Source of the DNA: Sunxiuqinia indica
Lineage (GTDB): Bacteria; Bacteroidota; Bacteroidia; Bacteroidales; Prolixibacteraceae
DNA: 64,000 nucleotides
Reading direction: 5' to 3'
Assembly (NCBI RefSeq): GCF_009847015.1
Contig: NZ_WVEM01000001.1
Span: 1-64,000 of the forward strand
Position 1 is the first letter of the stretch. Each line of letters begins with the position of its first letter. The notes beneath the pieces are model-generated. The model did not search any database and was not told the DNA's origin. It worked only from the letters and a program-made list of their open reading frames with translations. A program made the position numbers and the translations under genes. Of the stretch, positions 18,454 through 28,477 are shown in pieces.

Positions 18454-20190
18454 ATGAAAATAATAATTAATAAATCGAAATACATTTTACTGTTTATTTT
18501 GTTTTCATGTCTCTTCTCGTGTAACGAAAGTGAATTTTTAGAAGAAGAAGCATTAAACTTTTACAGTCTCGAAAATTCGTATCTTACTCCCGAGCAATTC
18601 GAAAGTGCCCTTACAGATTTATATGCAAAAGTTCGAATTTACAATTTCGGCGGTGGTGATAATGAATATGGATTTGTCCACTTCTTGGCAACAGATATTG
18701 CTTTTCATGCCAGGGAAACTTCTGGCCGTTTTGGGGATTATGATGTTTATATGGTTCCTACGAATAACATTGTTGGAGATGTGTGGGATTTTTGGTACAA
18801 AGTAATTGCCAATGCCAACACCATTATTTCACGCTTGGAAAGCTCAGAATTAACCGATGAAGAACAAGTGCTTGTGGGAGTTGAAGCTAAATTTTTCAGG
18901 GCTTATGCTTACCGTTACCTAGTGTACCTGTATGGCGGTGTTCCTTTGATACTGGAAGAAGTGACTGCGCCAAAAGATGACTATGTCCGGGCTAGCAAAG
19001 AAGAAGTGTTAGAGCAAATGGTCAGCGACTTTAAAAATGCAGCAGAGAACCTTCCCTCCATAAGTGAGGTAACCGATGGGAGAGTTTCAAACCTTGTGGC
19101 TTATCATTACCTGGCAGAAACTTATATTTCTTTGGGAAAATATGATGAAGCAATTACGGCCGCTTCAGAAGTTATCAATGATGTAAATACATCCCTTATG
19201 ACTGATCGTTTTGGAAGCCGGGCGAATGAAGATCCATATGACGAATTTTTGAAATTCACTAAACCCGGTGATGTTTTTTGGGATTTATTTCAGCCTAATA
19301 ATCAAAACCGTAGGAGTGGAAATACAGAGGCCTTATGGGTCGCTCAAATGGAGGTGGACACGGATGGTGGTTTATTATCTTCGACTAGCAATACAGGAAA
19401 TTGTTTAGAAAGATGGGCTGCTCCTGCAGGTGGCGGAATCTCTGTTTTTCTGGATCCTGATGGATATGCAGGTACATTAAGTAAAGCACAATCGAACTAT
19501 AATTCGGCGGGAAGGGGTGTCTCTTTTATACAAAATACGGATTTCTTTTTAAATACTTTATGGGAGAGTGATTTTGATAACGACATTAGAAATTCGGAAC
19601 ATAATATTGTTCGTGATATTGTTTACAACAATCCTGAGTCGGCTTATTATGGGCAAAGTGCTGTTTTAGAAGATGGGACCCTGAATAGTCCAACATGGCA
19701 AAACCAACATTGGAGATGGTATCCATATCCAAGTAAAATAACCACACCGGGGAAACATCCTGATGCTTTATTCGAAGATAAAGATAATCTAACACTTACA
19801 TCTGCTGCGGGGTCAACATATCGCGATATGTATATCTTACGACTTCCTGAAACTTATTTGCTTCGAGCAGAAGCTTATTTCGATAATGGAGATGCAACAA
19901 ATGCTGCTGCCGATATAAATGTTGTAAGGGGAAGAGCTGAGGCTACTCCTGTAAATGCATCAGATGTAACATTGGATTATATACTGGACGAAAGAGCTCG
20001 AGAATTAGTTTATGAGGAGCCTCGCAGAATAACTCTAATGCGCACAAGTAAGCTTGTTGAACGTGTGCGCTTGTATAATCAGCTGAATAGTGATGAAATC
20101 AAAGATTATCATAATCTTTGGCCAATACCTTATGCTGATATTGAGGCTAATACAGGGGCAGTTTTAGAGCAAAACCCGGGATATGAGTAA
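18454..20190 (+). CDS. susD: SusD-like glycan-binding lipoprotein
   Basis: 578 residues with a lipoprotein signal (FSC, acylated Cys23). The tetratricopeptide-like N-terminal helices (RAYAYRYLVYLYGGVPLI, the SusD signature) and the C-terminal RagB/SusD domain (YILRLPETYLLRAEAYFDNG, then ILDERARELVYE) are clear. It sits on the cell surface as the lid of the SusC channel and binds the incoming glycan. It directly follows susC. No SusE/F-like surface binding protein follows; the next gene is an exported hydrolase. Confidence 0.97.
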   Translation: MKIIINKSKYILLFILFSCLFSCNESEFLEEEALNFYSLENSYLTPEQFESALTDLYAKVRIYNFGGGDNEYGFVHFLATDIAFHARETSGRFGDYDVYMVPTNNIVGDVWDFWYKVIANANTIISRLESSELTDEEQVLVGVEAKFFRAYAYRYLVYLYGGVPLILEEVTAPKDDYVRASKEEVLEQMVSDFKNAAENLPSISEVTDGRVSNLVAYHYLAETYISLGKYDEAITAASEVINDVNTSLMTDRFGSRANEDPYDEFLKFTKPGDVFWDLFQPNNQNRRSGNTEALWVAQMEVDTDGGLLSSTSNTGNCLERWAAPAGGGISVFLDPDGYAGTLSKAQSNYNSAGRGVSFIQNTDFFLNTLWESDFDNDIRNSEHNIVRDIVYNNPESAYYGQSAVLEDGTLNSPTWQNQHWRWYPYPSKITTPGKHPDALFEDKDNLTLTSAAGSTYRDMYILRLPETYLLRAEAYFDNGDATNAAADINVVRGRAEATPVNASDVTLDYILDERARELVYEEPRRITLMRTSKLVERVRLYNQLNSDEIKDYHNLWPIPYADIEANTGAVLEQNPGYE

Positions 20191-20237
20191 TTGTTGATAT
20201 CCTTTAATCAAGGAAGTATACGAGAAAATCATCTTTA

Positions 20238-20270
20238 AAAAGCAAAGCTTAGTGATCTAAGCTTTGCTTT
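20238..20270 (+). terminator. Strong hairpin after susD (terminator or attenuator)
   Basis: A perfect 14-bp stem, AAGCAAAGCTTAG and its complement with a 4-nt TGAT loop, ends in CTTT followed by an A-rich stretch rather than a long T run. It lies 48 bp after the susD stop and may reduce read-through into the enzyme genes, keeping receptor expression higher. Confidence 0.55.
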
Positions 20271-20357
20271 CAAAAAAATCTTCTGGATTGTATTAACCGG
20301 ATATTACGGATTAGTAAATTACTGATTCGCAGATATCATGCAAAACAAAATAAACAT

Positions 20358-22274
20358 ATGTTTCTTAGAAAAACATTGGCATTGTTGTGCCTTATATTTT
20401 TGGTAACTGGAATAATTTCAGGACAAGACATTAAACAAATTTCGACGAATGATTTGGTCCGATCGGTTATAAAAAAAGGATTGGAAGATACGAACCTTGA
20501 TCATTATACCGGGATTGTATTGCTTAATGCAATGACTGAATTTTCACTTCTTGAGGGTAATGAAGATATATTAACAGAAACAATAAAAAATTACAGAGAA
20601 TTTGGCACTGGAGAGATCAAGCCCAAAGGAAACTTCATTTGTTACGAAGCTGGTGGTCCGGGGGCAGCATTCCTTGCCTGGAAAACTGGAGCTAATGAGT
20701 TAAAAGAACAGATTGCTGTTACCGCAGCGAAAATGATGAAAGAACAAGTAAGGTCTCCTGAAGGATTAATGACCTCGAAACATGTAACAGATGATACACA
20801 TAAAGTTTTTATTGACATGGCTTATGCTGTTTCTGCCTATCTTTTATATGCAGGACTTGCTCTTGACAATCAAGAATATATAGATTTTGCTGTTTTTGAA
20901 ACAGTTGAATTGTTTAAAATTCTTAAAGACAAAAGAACTGGGTTATTGCATCAATCCCGAGGATTCAACGGTCATGGAAATTTTTCAAACGACAATTGGA
21001 GCAGAGGAAATGGATGGGGTGCCATGGCCATCTCTAACTTAGCAAGGGATCTTCCTGATTCTCATCCAAGGAAAAACGAGGTGGTTAATTTGGCCCGACA
21101 ATTTTTCACTGATTTAATTCAATATCAAAACAAAGAAGGATTATGGCACCAGGAAATAACCGATCCAAATTCATATGTAGAGACTTCCGGAAGTGGTTCA
21201 ATTCTTTATGGCATGGGTATCATGCTTGAAAAAGCGTATCTGGATAAAAAGTATATGAATGATTTTAAAAGGGGCTTGCAGGGATATCTTGACTATATCG
21301 AAAAAAATGGATCAATTGGTAATACATGTATTGGGTGTTTATGTCCGGGGAATGGAACAAAGTCTGAATATGCAAAACATCCGTGGGCTTATAATGATCC
21401 ACATGCCTTTGGTCCGGCAATCATGACTTTTGCCCAAGCTGAGAAAATGGGCATAAAAGAAGTGAGCCCTTTGAAAGAATTGGGATATTACGCTAGTACT
21501 CCCAGAACTTATGTCCGGTTTGCAAGGGGAAAAGAAATAGCATGGGAGAATGACCGCATAGCTTTCAGGGCATATGGACCCGCCGTTCAGCATCAGATTG
21601 GTAACGGGATTGATGTGTGGGCAAAATCTGTTGATTATCCCATTTTAGATAAGTGGTATGAATTAAATGCACAAGGAAAAGATTACCATACCGATAGAGG
21701 TGAAGGCTGTGATTTTTATAATATGGGGTTTAAACGTGGTTGTGGTGGCCTTGCAGTCTGGATAAATGGTAAACCATATCCTTCGGAAACATTCGATTCA
21801 TATAAAATTAGAAGGAATTATTCTAATAAAATTGAATTTCAACTGAATTATAACACTTGGGATGTCCCGGATTTAGAACTACAGGAGTCTAAAATAATAG
21901 AAATGAAAAAGGGCACGAACCTTTTCAAAGTAACAAGTACTTTAAAATGTGAACAGGACAAAGAACTTACAATAGCTATTGGCCTGACCACTTTCGGCAA
22001 TCCTGAAATTTATCAGGATAAGAAGCATGGTCTCTTGTCTGTATGGGAATCAATCAATGATGAATACGGAGAGCTGGGAACTGCAGTGCTTATCGATCCT
22101 GAAAAATTTGTTGGTTTTGCTTCATTTGATGGAGATGAATTTATTCTCATAAAGGTGAAGACAAATATACCTTTCAGTTACTATTCCGGAGCAGGATGGG
22201 AAAAAAGTGAATTTTTTAAAAATAATCATGACTGGAAGAAATACATAAAAGAAATTAGAAATACAAAGTTTTAA
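20358..22274 (+). CDS. GH88/GH105-type unsaturated uronyl hydrolase with C-terminal DUF4861 domain
   Basis: 638 residues. A signal peptide (1-21) precedes an alpha/alpha-barrel of the GH88/GH105 clan. The conserved catalytic-type Asp is in FIDMAYAVSA (about D153) and the W-RGNGW box is at 214-220. The C-terminal part (about 365-638) is DUF4861, with WENDRIAFRAYGP, then IDVWAKSVDYPILDKWY and GCGGLAVW. Such enzymes remove the 4,5-unsaturated uronic acid left at the non-reducing end by polysaccharide lyases. It is first in the enzyme train and fits the heparinase-like lyase two genes downstream. GH88 and GH105 cannot be separated by eye. Confidence 0.85.
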   Translation: MFLRKTLALLCLIFLVTGIISGQDIKQISTNDLVRSVIKKGLEDTNLDHYTGIVLLNAMTEFSLLEGNEDILTETIKNYREFGTGEIKPKGNFICYEAGGPGAAFLAWKTGANELKEQIAVTAAKMMKEQVRSPEGLMTSKHVTDDTHKVFIDMAYAVSAYLLYAGLALDNQEYIDFAVFETVELFKILKDKRTGLLHQSRGFNGHGNFSNDNWSRGNGWGAMAISNLARDLPDSHPRKNEVVNLARQFFTDLIQYQNKEGLWHQEITDPNSYVETSGSGSILYGMGIMLEKAYLDKKYMNDFKRGLQGYLDYIEKNGSIGNTCIGCLCPGNGTKSEYAKHPWAYNDPHAFGPAIMTFAQAEKMGIKEVSPLKELGYYASTPRTYVRFARGKEIAWENDRIAFRAYGPAVQHQIGNGIDVWAKSVDYPILDKWYELNAQGKDYHTDRGEGCDFYNMGFKRGCGGLAVWINGKPYPSETFDSYKIRRNYSNKIEFQLNYNTWDVPDLELQESKIIEMKKGTNLFKVTSTLKCEQDKELTIAIGLTTFGNPEIYQDKKHGLLSVWESINDEYGELGTAVLIDPEKFVGFASFDGDEFILIKVKTNIPFSYYSGAGWEKSEFFKNNHDWKKYIKEIRNTKF

Positions 22275-22322
22275 TAGTCCTGTACACAACGCAAGCATTC
22301 AAAATAGTAAAACAAAAAATAT

Positions 22323-23264
22323 ATGGATAAGAAATTTTTATCGTTGGCAATCCTTTTTTTTGTGGTTGCCTTCACATATGCACAGCAAATTGGCTCATCA
22401 CCAGAATATATAAAAGCACTAACGGCAGAATGGAAAGGGGAACGTTTCGCTGATGGAAGACCTAAAATTTCAGATAATTTGCTTGAAAGACTGAAGAAAA
22501 TAACCATTGAGGAAGTATGGGCCGAATTGATCGAACTAGGTTATCACAATCAATTTGAAGGCGACTGGAAACTGATCGATGAAAATGAATCCAGTACAAT
22601 GACCGGACGCGCAGTCACTGCACAGTTCATGCCAGCTCGTCTCGATTTTGAAAATTATGTTATTGAACAAGGGAAAAAGGAAGGAAGAGCTTGGGAACAA
22701 CGTCGTACAGTTTCATGGGCGATCAGCACTCTGGTTGAAGGAGATATTTATGTGGCTGACGGATATTGTAAACCGTCATATGGAACAGTAATTGGGTCCA
22801 ACCTTGGTAATGGTGTTTATGCCCGATCGAAAAATGGTGTAATTATTTATGGCAATGTGAGAGATCCTGAAGGTCTTAGAAAAATTGAAGGCTTTAATGG
22901 TTGGATAAAGGGAACCGACCCTTCTTACATGAGAAAAACCTTGTTAACTGGTATCAACACCCCAATACGTATTGGGCATGCAATTGTATTACCAGGCGAT
23001 GCAGTTTTGGCTAAAAAAGACGGCGTAATTTTTATTCCTCCGCATCTGGTCGAACATATTGTGCTAACTGGTGAAGTGACACGTCTTTTCGACCTGTTTG
23101 GTCAGCAACGGATCAAAGAAGGAAAATATTCTGCTGGGGCGATTGATAGTGTTTGGACAGAGGAGATCAAAAATGATTTTCGCAATTGGGCAAAAGAAAA
23201 TAAGGATAGAATCCCCATGTCTCTCAAGAAATTAGATGAGTATCTAGAAGCTCGAAACTTTTAA
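22323..23264 (+). CDS. Exported RraA-like (HMG/CHA aldolase fold) protein
   Basis: 313 residues with a signal peptide (about 1-20, ending in YAQQ). The RraA fold is recognised from the tail NVRDPEGLRKIEGF plus the loop VLPGDAVLAKKDGVIFIP; the Arg-Asp pair (VRD) kept here binds substrate and metal in 4-hydroxy-4-methyl-2-oxoglutarate/oxaloacetate aldolases. Most RraA proteins are cytoplasmic, so the signal peptide and PUL location are unusual. It sits between the unsaturated uronyl hydrolase and the lyase, so it may process a keto-uronate product in the periplasm (inference). The N-terminal 90 residues are an extension without a known role. Confidence 0.78.
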   Translation: MDKKFLSLAILFFVVAFTYAQQIGSSPEYIKALTAEWKGERFADGRPKISDNLLERLKKITIEEVWAELIELGYHNQFEGDWKLIDENESSTMTGRAVTAQFMPARLDFENYVIEQGKKEGRAWEQRRTVSWAISTLVEGDIYVADGYCKPSYGTVIGSNLGNGVYARSKNGVIIYGNVRDPEGLRKIEGFNGWIKGTDPSYMRKTLLTGINTPIRIGHAIVLPGDAVLAKKDGVIFIPPHLVEHIVLTGEVTRLFDLFGQQRIKEGKYSAGAIDSVWTEEIKNDFRNWAKENKDRIPMSLKKLDEYLEARNF

Positions 23265-23289
23265 AATTTTTAAGAAACCGAAAATAAAC

Positions 23290-25458
23290 ATGTCTATGAC
23301 TAAGTTATCTGTGGGGAAATGTGAATCCTTTTCTCGTTTTTATATTCTTTATATACTTTTTTTCACACTGCTTACTTTTTCTGTAAACGCCCAAATCCCG
23401 GGATTCTCAAAATTTAAGAATCAACCATTTGAACGTCCTTCTCACTTGCCTCAATTTACAGCTTCTGATTTTATAATTAACGTGGATCGCATGTCGTTGT
23501 ATCCAGACGGCTTCATGTTTGGAGACAATCAAACATTGAAAGAACTATTTGATTTCCTTTTAAAAGAACCCAATGGACAAAAATTTTGGATTGAAGAAGC
23601 AACCAAAGTGGCAACTATCTTAAATAAATGGGATTTTGACACGAGTGGTTTTGGAGGAGATCGCTACTTCTGGTCTGCAAGACAGCTAAAAGACCTCTCT
23701 TTGGTGTATTTATTAACAGGACATGCAGCATTAGGGCAATTTATTCATAGTCATGTAATGAAAATTACCGGAATGCCTTATGAATTTTGGTTAAATGCTG
23801 AGTTAAGAGGTTATGATCATGATCATCCGGTAGGGGGATTGGAAACATCCATGTTGTGCAATACTTTTTCCGTCGTGCTTTCTGCTGCAGGAGGATTATT
23901 CTCTAGCGAGGAAAAAGAGCAAATTGATGATGCGTTATACAATAAAGGATTAATCCCCTGTTTAAACTGGTTTGAGAAACCATATAAAAGTAATTGGATG
24001 GCAGTGATGTGTAATGGGACTTTCGTTGCTTCAAAATATTTAAATAATAAGGAAGGTACATCAGTAGCCGTAAAGTATTTAAAAAAATACCTGAATGATT
24101 TAATTGATTCAGATGGTAGCTATGGAGAAGGCACAAGCTATTTCGACTTCCCGATACGATCGCTGCTCCCTACTATAATTGTTATGGAAAATGAGAAAGA
24201 ACCAGACGTTTTCTCTGTATCAGGTCTTCGTTATTCTTCAAAATGGTTAGCTTATCATTATTTATTTTCACCGGATAAAGATGGGCAAACTTTGCCCAAT
24301 GTTGTCGATTTTGGAGATAACGGATCGATGGGGAACAGCAGTTTTTCAGGACCTACAAAAAATACGACAAATTTGATATTAGCCATGATGTACAATGACG
24401 GTTTGGCAAGTTGGCTAATAAATAAATTTGGAGGATCACTGAATTTATTGGATCGACTGTTACTCTATTCTTACCATAATAAGAGAGGATTACCGAAGCC
24501 GAAATCCCCCGAAAAAGAAAAACTACCATTAATAAAGGCTTTTGATAGCGGAAATTGTTTTATCCGATCTTCATGGGACGATAACAGCATTGTCATGGCC
24601 ATGTGGTCTGGAGGCCATGGCAAGACCGGTTTAACTCATCGACGTCCGGAAGTCAGTTCGATCTGCATGGGAGCCTATGGTGAATATCTTATTGTATCAC
24701 CAGCTTCTGCTTCTTATCGAAGTCCCTTGCATTATTTATGGGATGCAACAACCCACGCTGCAAACACAATCACCATTGATGATAAAAATCAATTGTTCCC
24801 CGGGAAAGGGTCATCTATTTGGGTAAAAACTGATAATTCTGACTTTTGGGAACAAGGTCTGCCAAAATCAGAATTAGTTGAATGTAAGGAAGGAAGAATA
24901 GCAGATATACTGGTCAATGAGGCAGCACAGGCATATCACGTTCCAATGAAGTATGTGAGAAGGTCAATTATCTACGTTCGCGATCCGGGATATTTTGTGA
25001 TTGTTGATAAAATAGAAGCGAGAAGCAGTTCTCATAAATATAGCTGGAGGTTGCATCTGAACAACAGAGATGAACAGGGATCTTTAAAGGAAATTGGAGA
25101 TGGGCATTGGCAGTTTACACGACCATTGGCAGGACTTGACATTTCTCTTTTCGCAGATACCGAAATTGAAACCGAAATAGGAGAAGGATATTTACATGGT
25201 CCGATTCGGGATTATAGTCCTGAAGAAAAAAATGAAGGTAAGCTTGGAAGCTCAATTGAACTGGAAGCCTATAACCTCCAGAATTCCCAATCACTAACTT
25301 ATTATGCTGTAATCTTTCCTACTAAAGATGGGATATCTGCTCCTGAAATAGAATATGAGAATAATTGTATAACTGTAAACCGAGAAGTTTTGAGTTTTAA
25401 AGAGGGGGAATGTACCATTAATCAGAAGGGAAGAATTGAAACGTTCAAACTCTGGTAA
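23290..25458 (+). CDS. Heparinase II/III-like polysaccharide lyase
   Basis: 722 residues with a signal peptide (about 1-35). An alpha/alpha-toroid (about 60-400) carries NWMAVMCNG (235-243) and DGSYGEGTSYFDF (275-287), equivalents of the conserved Asn and catalytic Tyr regions of PL8/12/15/17/21-like lyases. A beta-sandwich (about 415-720) carries GHGKTGLTHRRPEVSSICMG (443-462, His450) and the YLIVSPASASY loop. The usual HxHxD-SF and HNT boxes are altered (HRRPEVSS, AANT), so it does not fit a PL family I can name. It should cut a uronate-containing chain by beta-elimination. Confidence 0.75.
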   Translation: MSMTKLSVGKCESFSRFYILYILFFTLLTFSVNAQIPGFSKFKNQPFERPSHLPQFTASDFIINVDRMSLYPDGFMFGDNQTLKELFDFLLKEPNGQKFWIEEATKVATILNKWDFDTSGFGGDRYFWSARQLKDLSLVYLLTGHAALGQFIHSHVMKITGMPYEFWLNAELRGYDHDHPVGGLETSMLCNTFSVVLSAAGGLFSSEEKEQIDDALYNKGLIPCLNWFEKPYKSNWMAVMCNGTFVASKYLNNKEGTSVAVKYLKKYLNDLIDSDGSYGEGTSYFDFPIRSLLPTIIVMENEKEPDVFSVSGLRYSSKWLAYHYLFSPDKDGQTLPNVVDFGDNGSMGNSSFSGPTKNTTNLILAMMYNDGLASWLINKFGGSLNLLDRLLLYSYHNKRGLPKPKSPEKEKLPLIKAFDSGNCFIRSSWDDNSIVMAMWSGGHGKTGLTHRRPEVSSICMGAYGEYLIVSPASASYRSPLHYLWDATTHAANTITIDDKNQLFPGKGSSIWVKTDNSDFWEQGLPKSELVECKEGRIADILVNEAAQAYHVPMKYVRRSIIYVRDPGYFVIVDKIEARSSSHKYSWRLHLNNRDEQGSLKEIGDGHWQFTRPLAGLDISLFADTEIETEIGEGYLHGPIRDYSPEEKNEGKLGSSIELEAYNLQNSQSLTYYAVIFPTKDGISAPEIEYENNCITVNREVLSFKEGECTINQKGRIETFKLW

Positions 25459-25475
25459 TCGAAAAAGATAAGAAA

Positions 25476-27707
25476 ATGCTGAATAATTTTGAAAACATAG
25501 AAAAGCAACAGAAAGATAAGTTTGAATTACCTACAAGGGGCAAACAGTATTTACACATTTTTCTGAACAAACTACATCTTAAGAAACTCTTATTTGTTGT
25601 CTTAATAGCTTCAATATTTTTTTCCTGCAGACAAGATTCTCCTGAAAATGTGAAAGATCTGTTGCGCAAACCAAGTACTGTTGACCAAGCAACTTGCCAG
25701 GCAAGGAAACTGACAGGATTGATGACATTGGAAGAACGGTTTAAGCTTGTACGTGGTAATGTTTTTGGCACTTTCCCAGTTGAACGGCTTGGTATTCCTG
25801 CTGTAAATTTTACGGATGCAAGCTCGGGTATTAGAATTACTAAAAACTATAGCTATGATAAAACGACATCTTTCCCCTGTCTGCAATTACTCGCTGCAAC
25901 ATGGGATACCACGATGGCCTATCAATATGCGAAATCAATAGGAGAAGAATGTCGAGGTAGTGGAATTCATTTTTTGTTGGGACCGGGAATGAACATTATG
26001 CGAAATTCCCTTTGCGGAAGGAATTTTGAATATGTTGGAGAAGATCCATTTTTAGCCGGAGAAATGGTTAAATCTTATGTATTAGGATTGCAATCTACCG
26101 GAACAGCAGCCACAATAAAACATTTTATTGGAAATGAAGCAGAATACAATAGGAAAATTAGCAATTCTGTAATATCAAAAAGGGCTTTGTATGAAATATA
26201 CCTTCCTGCATTTAAAAAAGGTATCGATGCAGGAGCAAAGTCGGTAATGACTTCTTACAATCTGTTAAACGGGGAGTGGACTGCAGAAAGCAAACATTTG
26301 GTGACTGATATTTTAAGACATGAACTGAATTTTAAATGGTTAGTAATGTCTGACTGGGGATCGGTGTTTAACGGACAAAAATGCGTTCAGGCAGGTGTTG
26401 ATATCGAAATGGGAATTGGAAGGGCAATCAGTAGGGATTCTTCCAAGGTTTATGGAACACCTGAGATTGATCGAATGGTTGAGAACATATTAAAGACATG
26501 CATTTATGCCGGATACTATGGTGATAATTATACAGATAGCACCTTGTTGTCCAACTGGGGAGAGAGAGAGAAAATAGCCTATCAAACCAATCTTGAAGGG
26601 ATAGTGCTTTTGAAAAATAAAGGAATACTTCCCATCAGTCCAACAGACAAAAAAATTAAAATCCTTGTATCTGGGAACAATGCTAATAGGATGGAACTGT
26701 CAGCAGGAGGTTCTTCACATGTTAAAGGCTATAACAATAGGTCATATTTAATGACATTGCAGGAGACATTTGGAGAAGAGAACATTAGCTATACGGAGAA
26801 ACCATCAGAAAGAGAATTAAAGTCTGCTACCAACATCCTTTTGTTTTGTGGTTTCCCTCAAAGAGGAAAAGGTTGTGAAAGCGAAGGTGTGGACCGACCT
26901 TTTGTGCTACCTGATGATGACCTGATAGCAAAAGCCGTATCTCTAAACAAAAATACAATAATCTGTATCCAAACAGGAGGGGCTGTAAAAATGGATTGGC
27001 AAATGCAAGCTGCGGCTATTGTTCAATCATTTTATGGGGGACAGACAGGAGCAAATGCTTTGAGGGATATCTTAATTGGAAAAGTAAATCCATCAGGGAA
27101 GCTCCCATACACTTTTGAAAAAAGATTTGAAGATTCACCTGCTGCCGATTACAATGCGGTCACTTCTAATAAATTGCGAAGAGTTCCTGATGATGAGGTG
27201 GTGGACGAAAAGTATGCTAACCTTTTTACAAACAGTAAGGACACAGCAAAATTTTACACCTATGATGTCTCTTATGATGAAGGGATTTTTGTAGGATACC
27301 GCTGGTATGATAAAAAGGGAATTGATGTCTGTTTCCCATTTGGGCATGGCCTGTCTTACACAACATTTACCTACGATAGCTTATCCGTTGAAAAAATGGA
27401 TAAGGAAGTAATTGTTGCCTTCAATCTGGCAAATAAAGGAACAATAGCAGGAGATGAAATTGCTCAGTTATATGTAACCGATAAAGAATGTTCGGTTGAA
27501 CGTCCTAAAAAGGAATTGAAAGGATTTAACCGTGTCTCTCTGCTTCCTGGTGAATCAAAAAAGGTTGAAATAATGCTCAGCCCTGATGCATTTAAATTCT
27601 GGGATGAAGATACAAACACATGGAAATTTGAACCCGGAATTTTTAATATAAAAGTCGGGGCTTCTTCGCATGACATAAGATTAAATGCGGATATCGTTTT
27701 TGATTAA
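25476..27707 (+). CDS. Glycoside hydrolase family 3 enzyme (lipoprotein)
   Basis: 743 residues. An unusual 35-residue charged N-terminus precedes the hydrophobic segment and a lipobox-like FFSC (Cys51), so the true start may be internal, although no ATG lies between. The GH3 TIM barrel spans about 75-340 with KHFIGN (215-220) and the nucleophile Asp293 in VMSDWG. The alpha/beta sandwich follows (about 365-560) and an FnIII-like domain closes it (about 645-740). Typical activities are beta-glucosidase or beta-xylosidase; an exo-acting role on oligosaccharides is likely. It starts 17 bp after the lyase gene. Confidence 0.9.
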   Translation: MLNNFENIEKQQKDKFELPTRGKQYLHIFLNKLHLKKLLFVVLIASIFFSCRQDSPENVKDLLRKPSTVDQATCQARKLTGLMTLEERFKLVRGNVFGTFPVERLGIPAVNFTDASSGIRITKNYSYDKTTSFPCLQLLAATWDTTMAYQYAKSIGEECRGSGIHFLLGPGMNIMRNSLCGRNFEYVGEDPFLAGEMVKSYVLGLQSTGTAATIKHFIGNEAEYNRKISNSVISKRALYEIYLPAFKKGIDAGAKSVMTSYNLLNGEWTAESKHLVTDILRHELNFKWLVMSDWGSVFNGQKCVQAGVDIEMGIGRAISRDSSKVYGTPEIDRMVENILKTCIYAGYYGDNYTDSTLLSNWGEREKIAYQTNLEGIVLLKNKGILPISPTDKKIKILVSGNNANRMELSAGGSSHVKGYNNRSYLMTLQETFGEENISYTEKPSERELKSATNILLFCGFPQRGKGCESEGVDRPFVLPDDDLIAKAVSLNKNTIICIQTGGAVKMDWQMQAAAIVQSFYGGQTGANALRDILIGKVNPSGKLPYTFEKRFEDSPAADYNAVTSNKLRRVPDDEVVDEKYANLFTNSKDTAKFYTYDVSYDEGIFVGYRWYDKKGIDVCFPFGHGLSYTTFTYDSLSVEKMDKEVIVAFNLANKGTIAGDEIAQLYVTDKECSVERPKKELKGFNRVSLLPGESKKVEIMLSPDAFKFWDEDTNTWKFEPGIFNIKVGASSHDIRLNADIVFD

Positions 27708-27762
27708 TTCCTGATTGATGCAGATACAGAAATAAGAATTTGTAAATCAAAATTGTATTAAA

Positions 27763-28296
27763 ATGACAACAAATAAATTCATGTCTATTGTAGCTTTTTT
27801 CGTATTGACAATTTTCACAGCGTGTTCTTCTCTGCCGCCGAAGGAATTTGCAAAAACAGCAATCTCTATCGGTGTGGTTGTCGAAGATCTTAATAAATCA
27901 TTGGATTTTTATACCAATGTCGTTGGTATGGTCCCGGTTCGGGAGTTTAGTATTGATGTTGAAAAAGCCAACCGCATGGGGTTGAGTAATGGTGAAAGCT
28001 TCGACATAAAAGTACTAAAACTTGAAAATGCAGAACAAGCCACTGAGCTAAAATTAATGTCGTTTAATAACAGCACCAATCACTCCGATCAAAATTACAT
28101 CCCCGAAGCAAATGGAATAAGATACATGACCATTTTTGTTAATTCCCTGACCCCAATATTAGAACGAATTAAAAATAACCAAGTTGAAACTTTAGGTGAA
28201 ACTCCAATCATGCTAGATGAAAACCGTCGTTTTGTAGCGATACAGGATCCGGATGGCAATTTTATCGAATTTATTGGATTTGTTAATTCCTTTTAA
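27763..28296 (+). CDS. VOC-superfamily (glyoxalase-like) lipoprotein
   Basis: 177 residues with a lipoprotein signal (FTAC, Cys21). A VOC domain spans about 30-172: two beta-alpha-beta-beta-beta modules ending in the typical AIQDPDGNFIEFIG. VOC proteins bind a metal and act as glyoxalases, dioxygenases, epimerases or isomerases; export as a lipoprotein is uncommon. In this PUL it may act on a keto-sugar or unsaturated-uronate derivative (inference). It lies between the GH3 gene and the beta-helix gene, all in one direction. Confidence 0.75.
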   Translation: MTTNKFMSIVAFFVLTIFTACSSLPPKEFAKTAISIGVVVEDLNKSLDFYTNVVGMVPVREFSIDVEKANRMGLSNGESFDIKVLKLENAEQATELKLMSFNNSTNHSDQNYIPEANGIRYMTIFVNSLTPILERIKNNQVETLGETPIMLDENRRFVAIQDPDGNFIEFIGFVNSF

Positions 28297-28477
28297 GTAT
28301 TATTTATGTATAGTTTGATTGTAAATCAGAAAGAATTCGAAAATAAGAATAGAACATCGAAAATTCATGCTTTATTCTTAATAGGAATTTATTAGGAAAC
28401 GATTGTTCGATGAGATTTGCATTAAATCTACGGTATGGTATTTAAATAAATTGTAGACATTAATAAAATTATATGAT

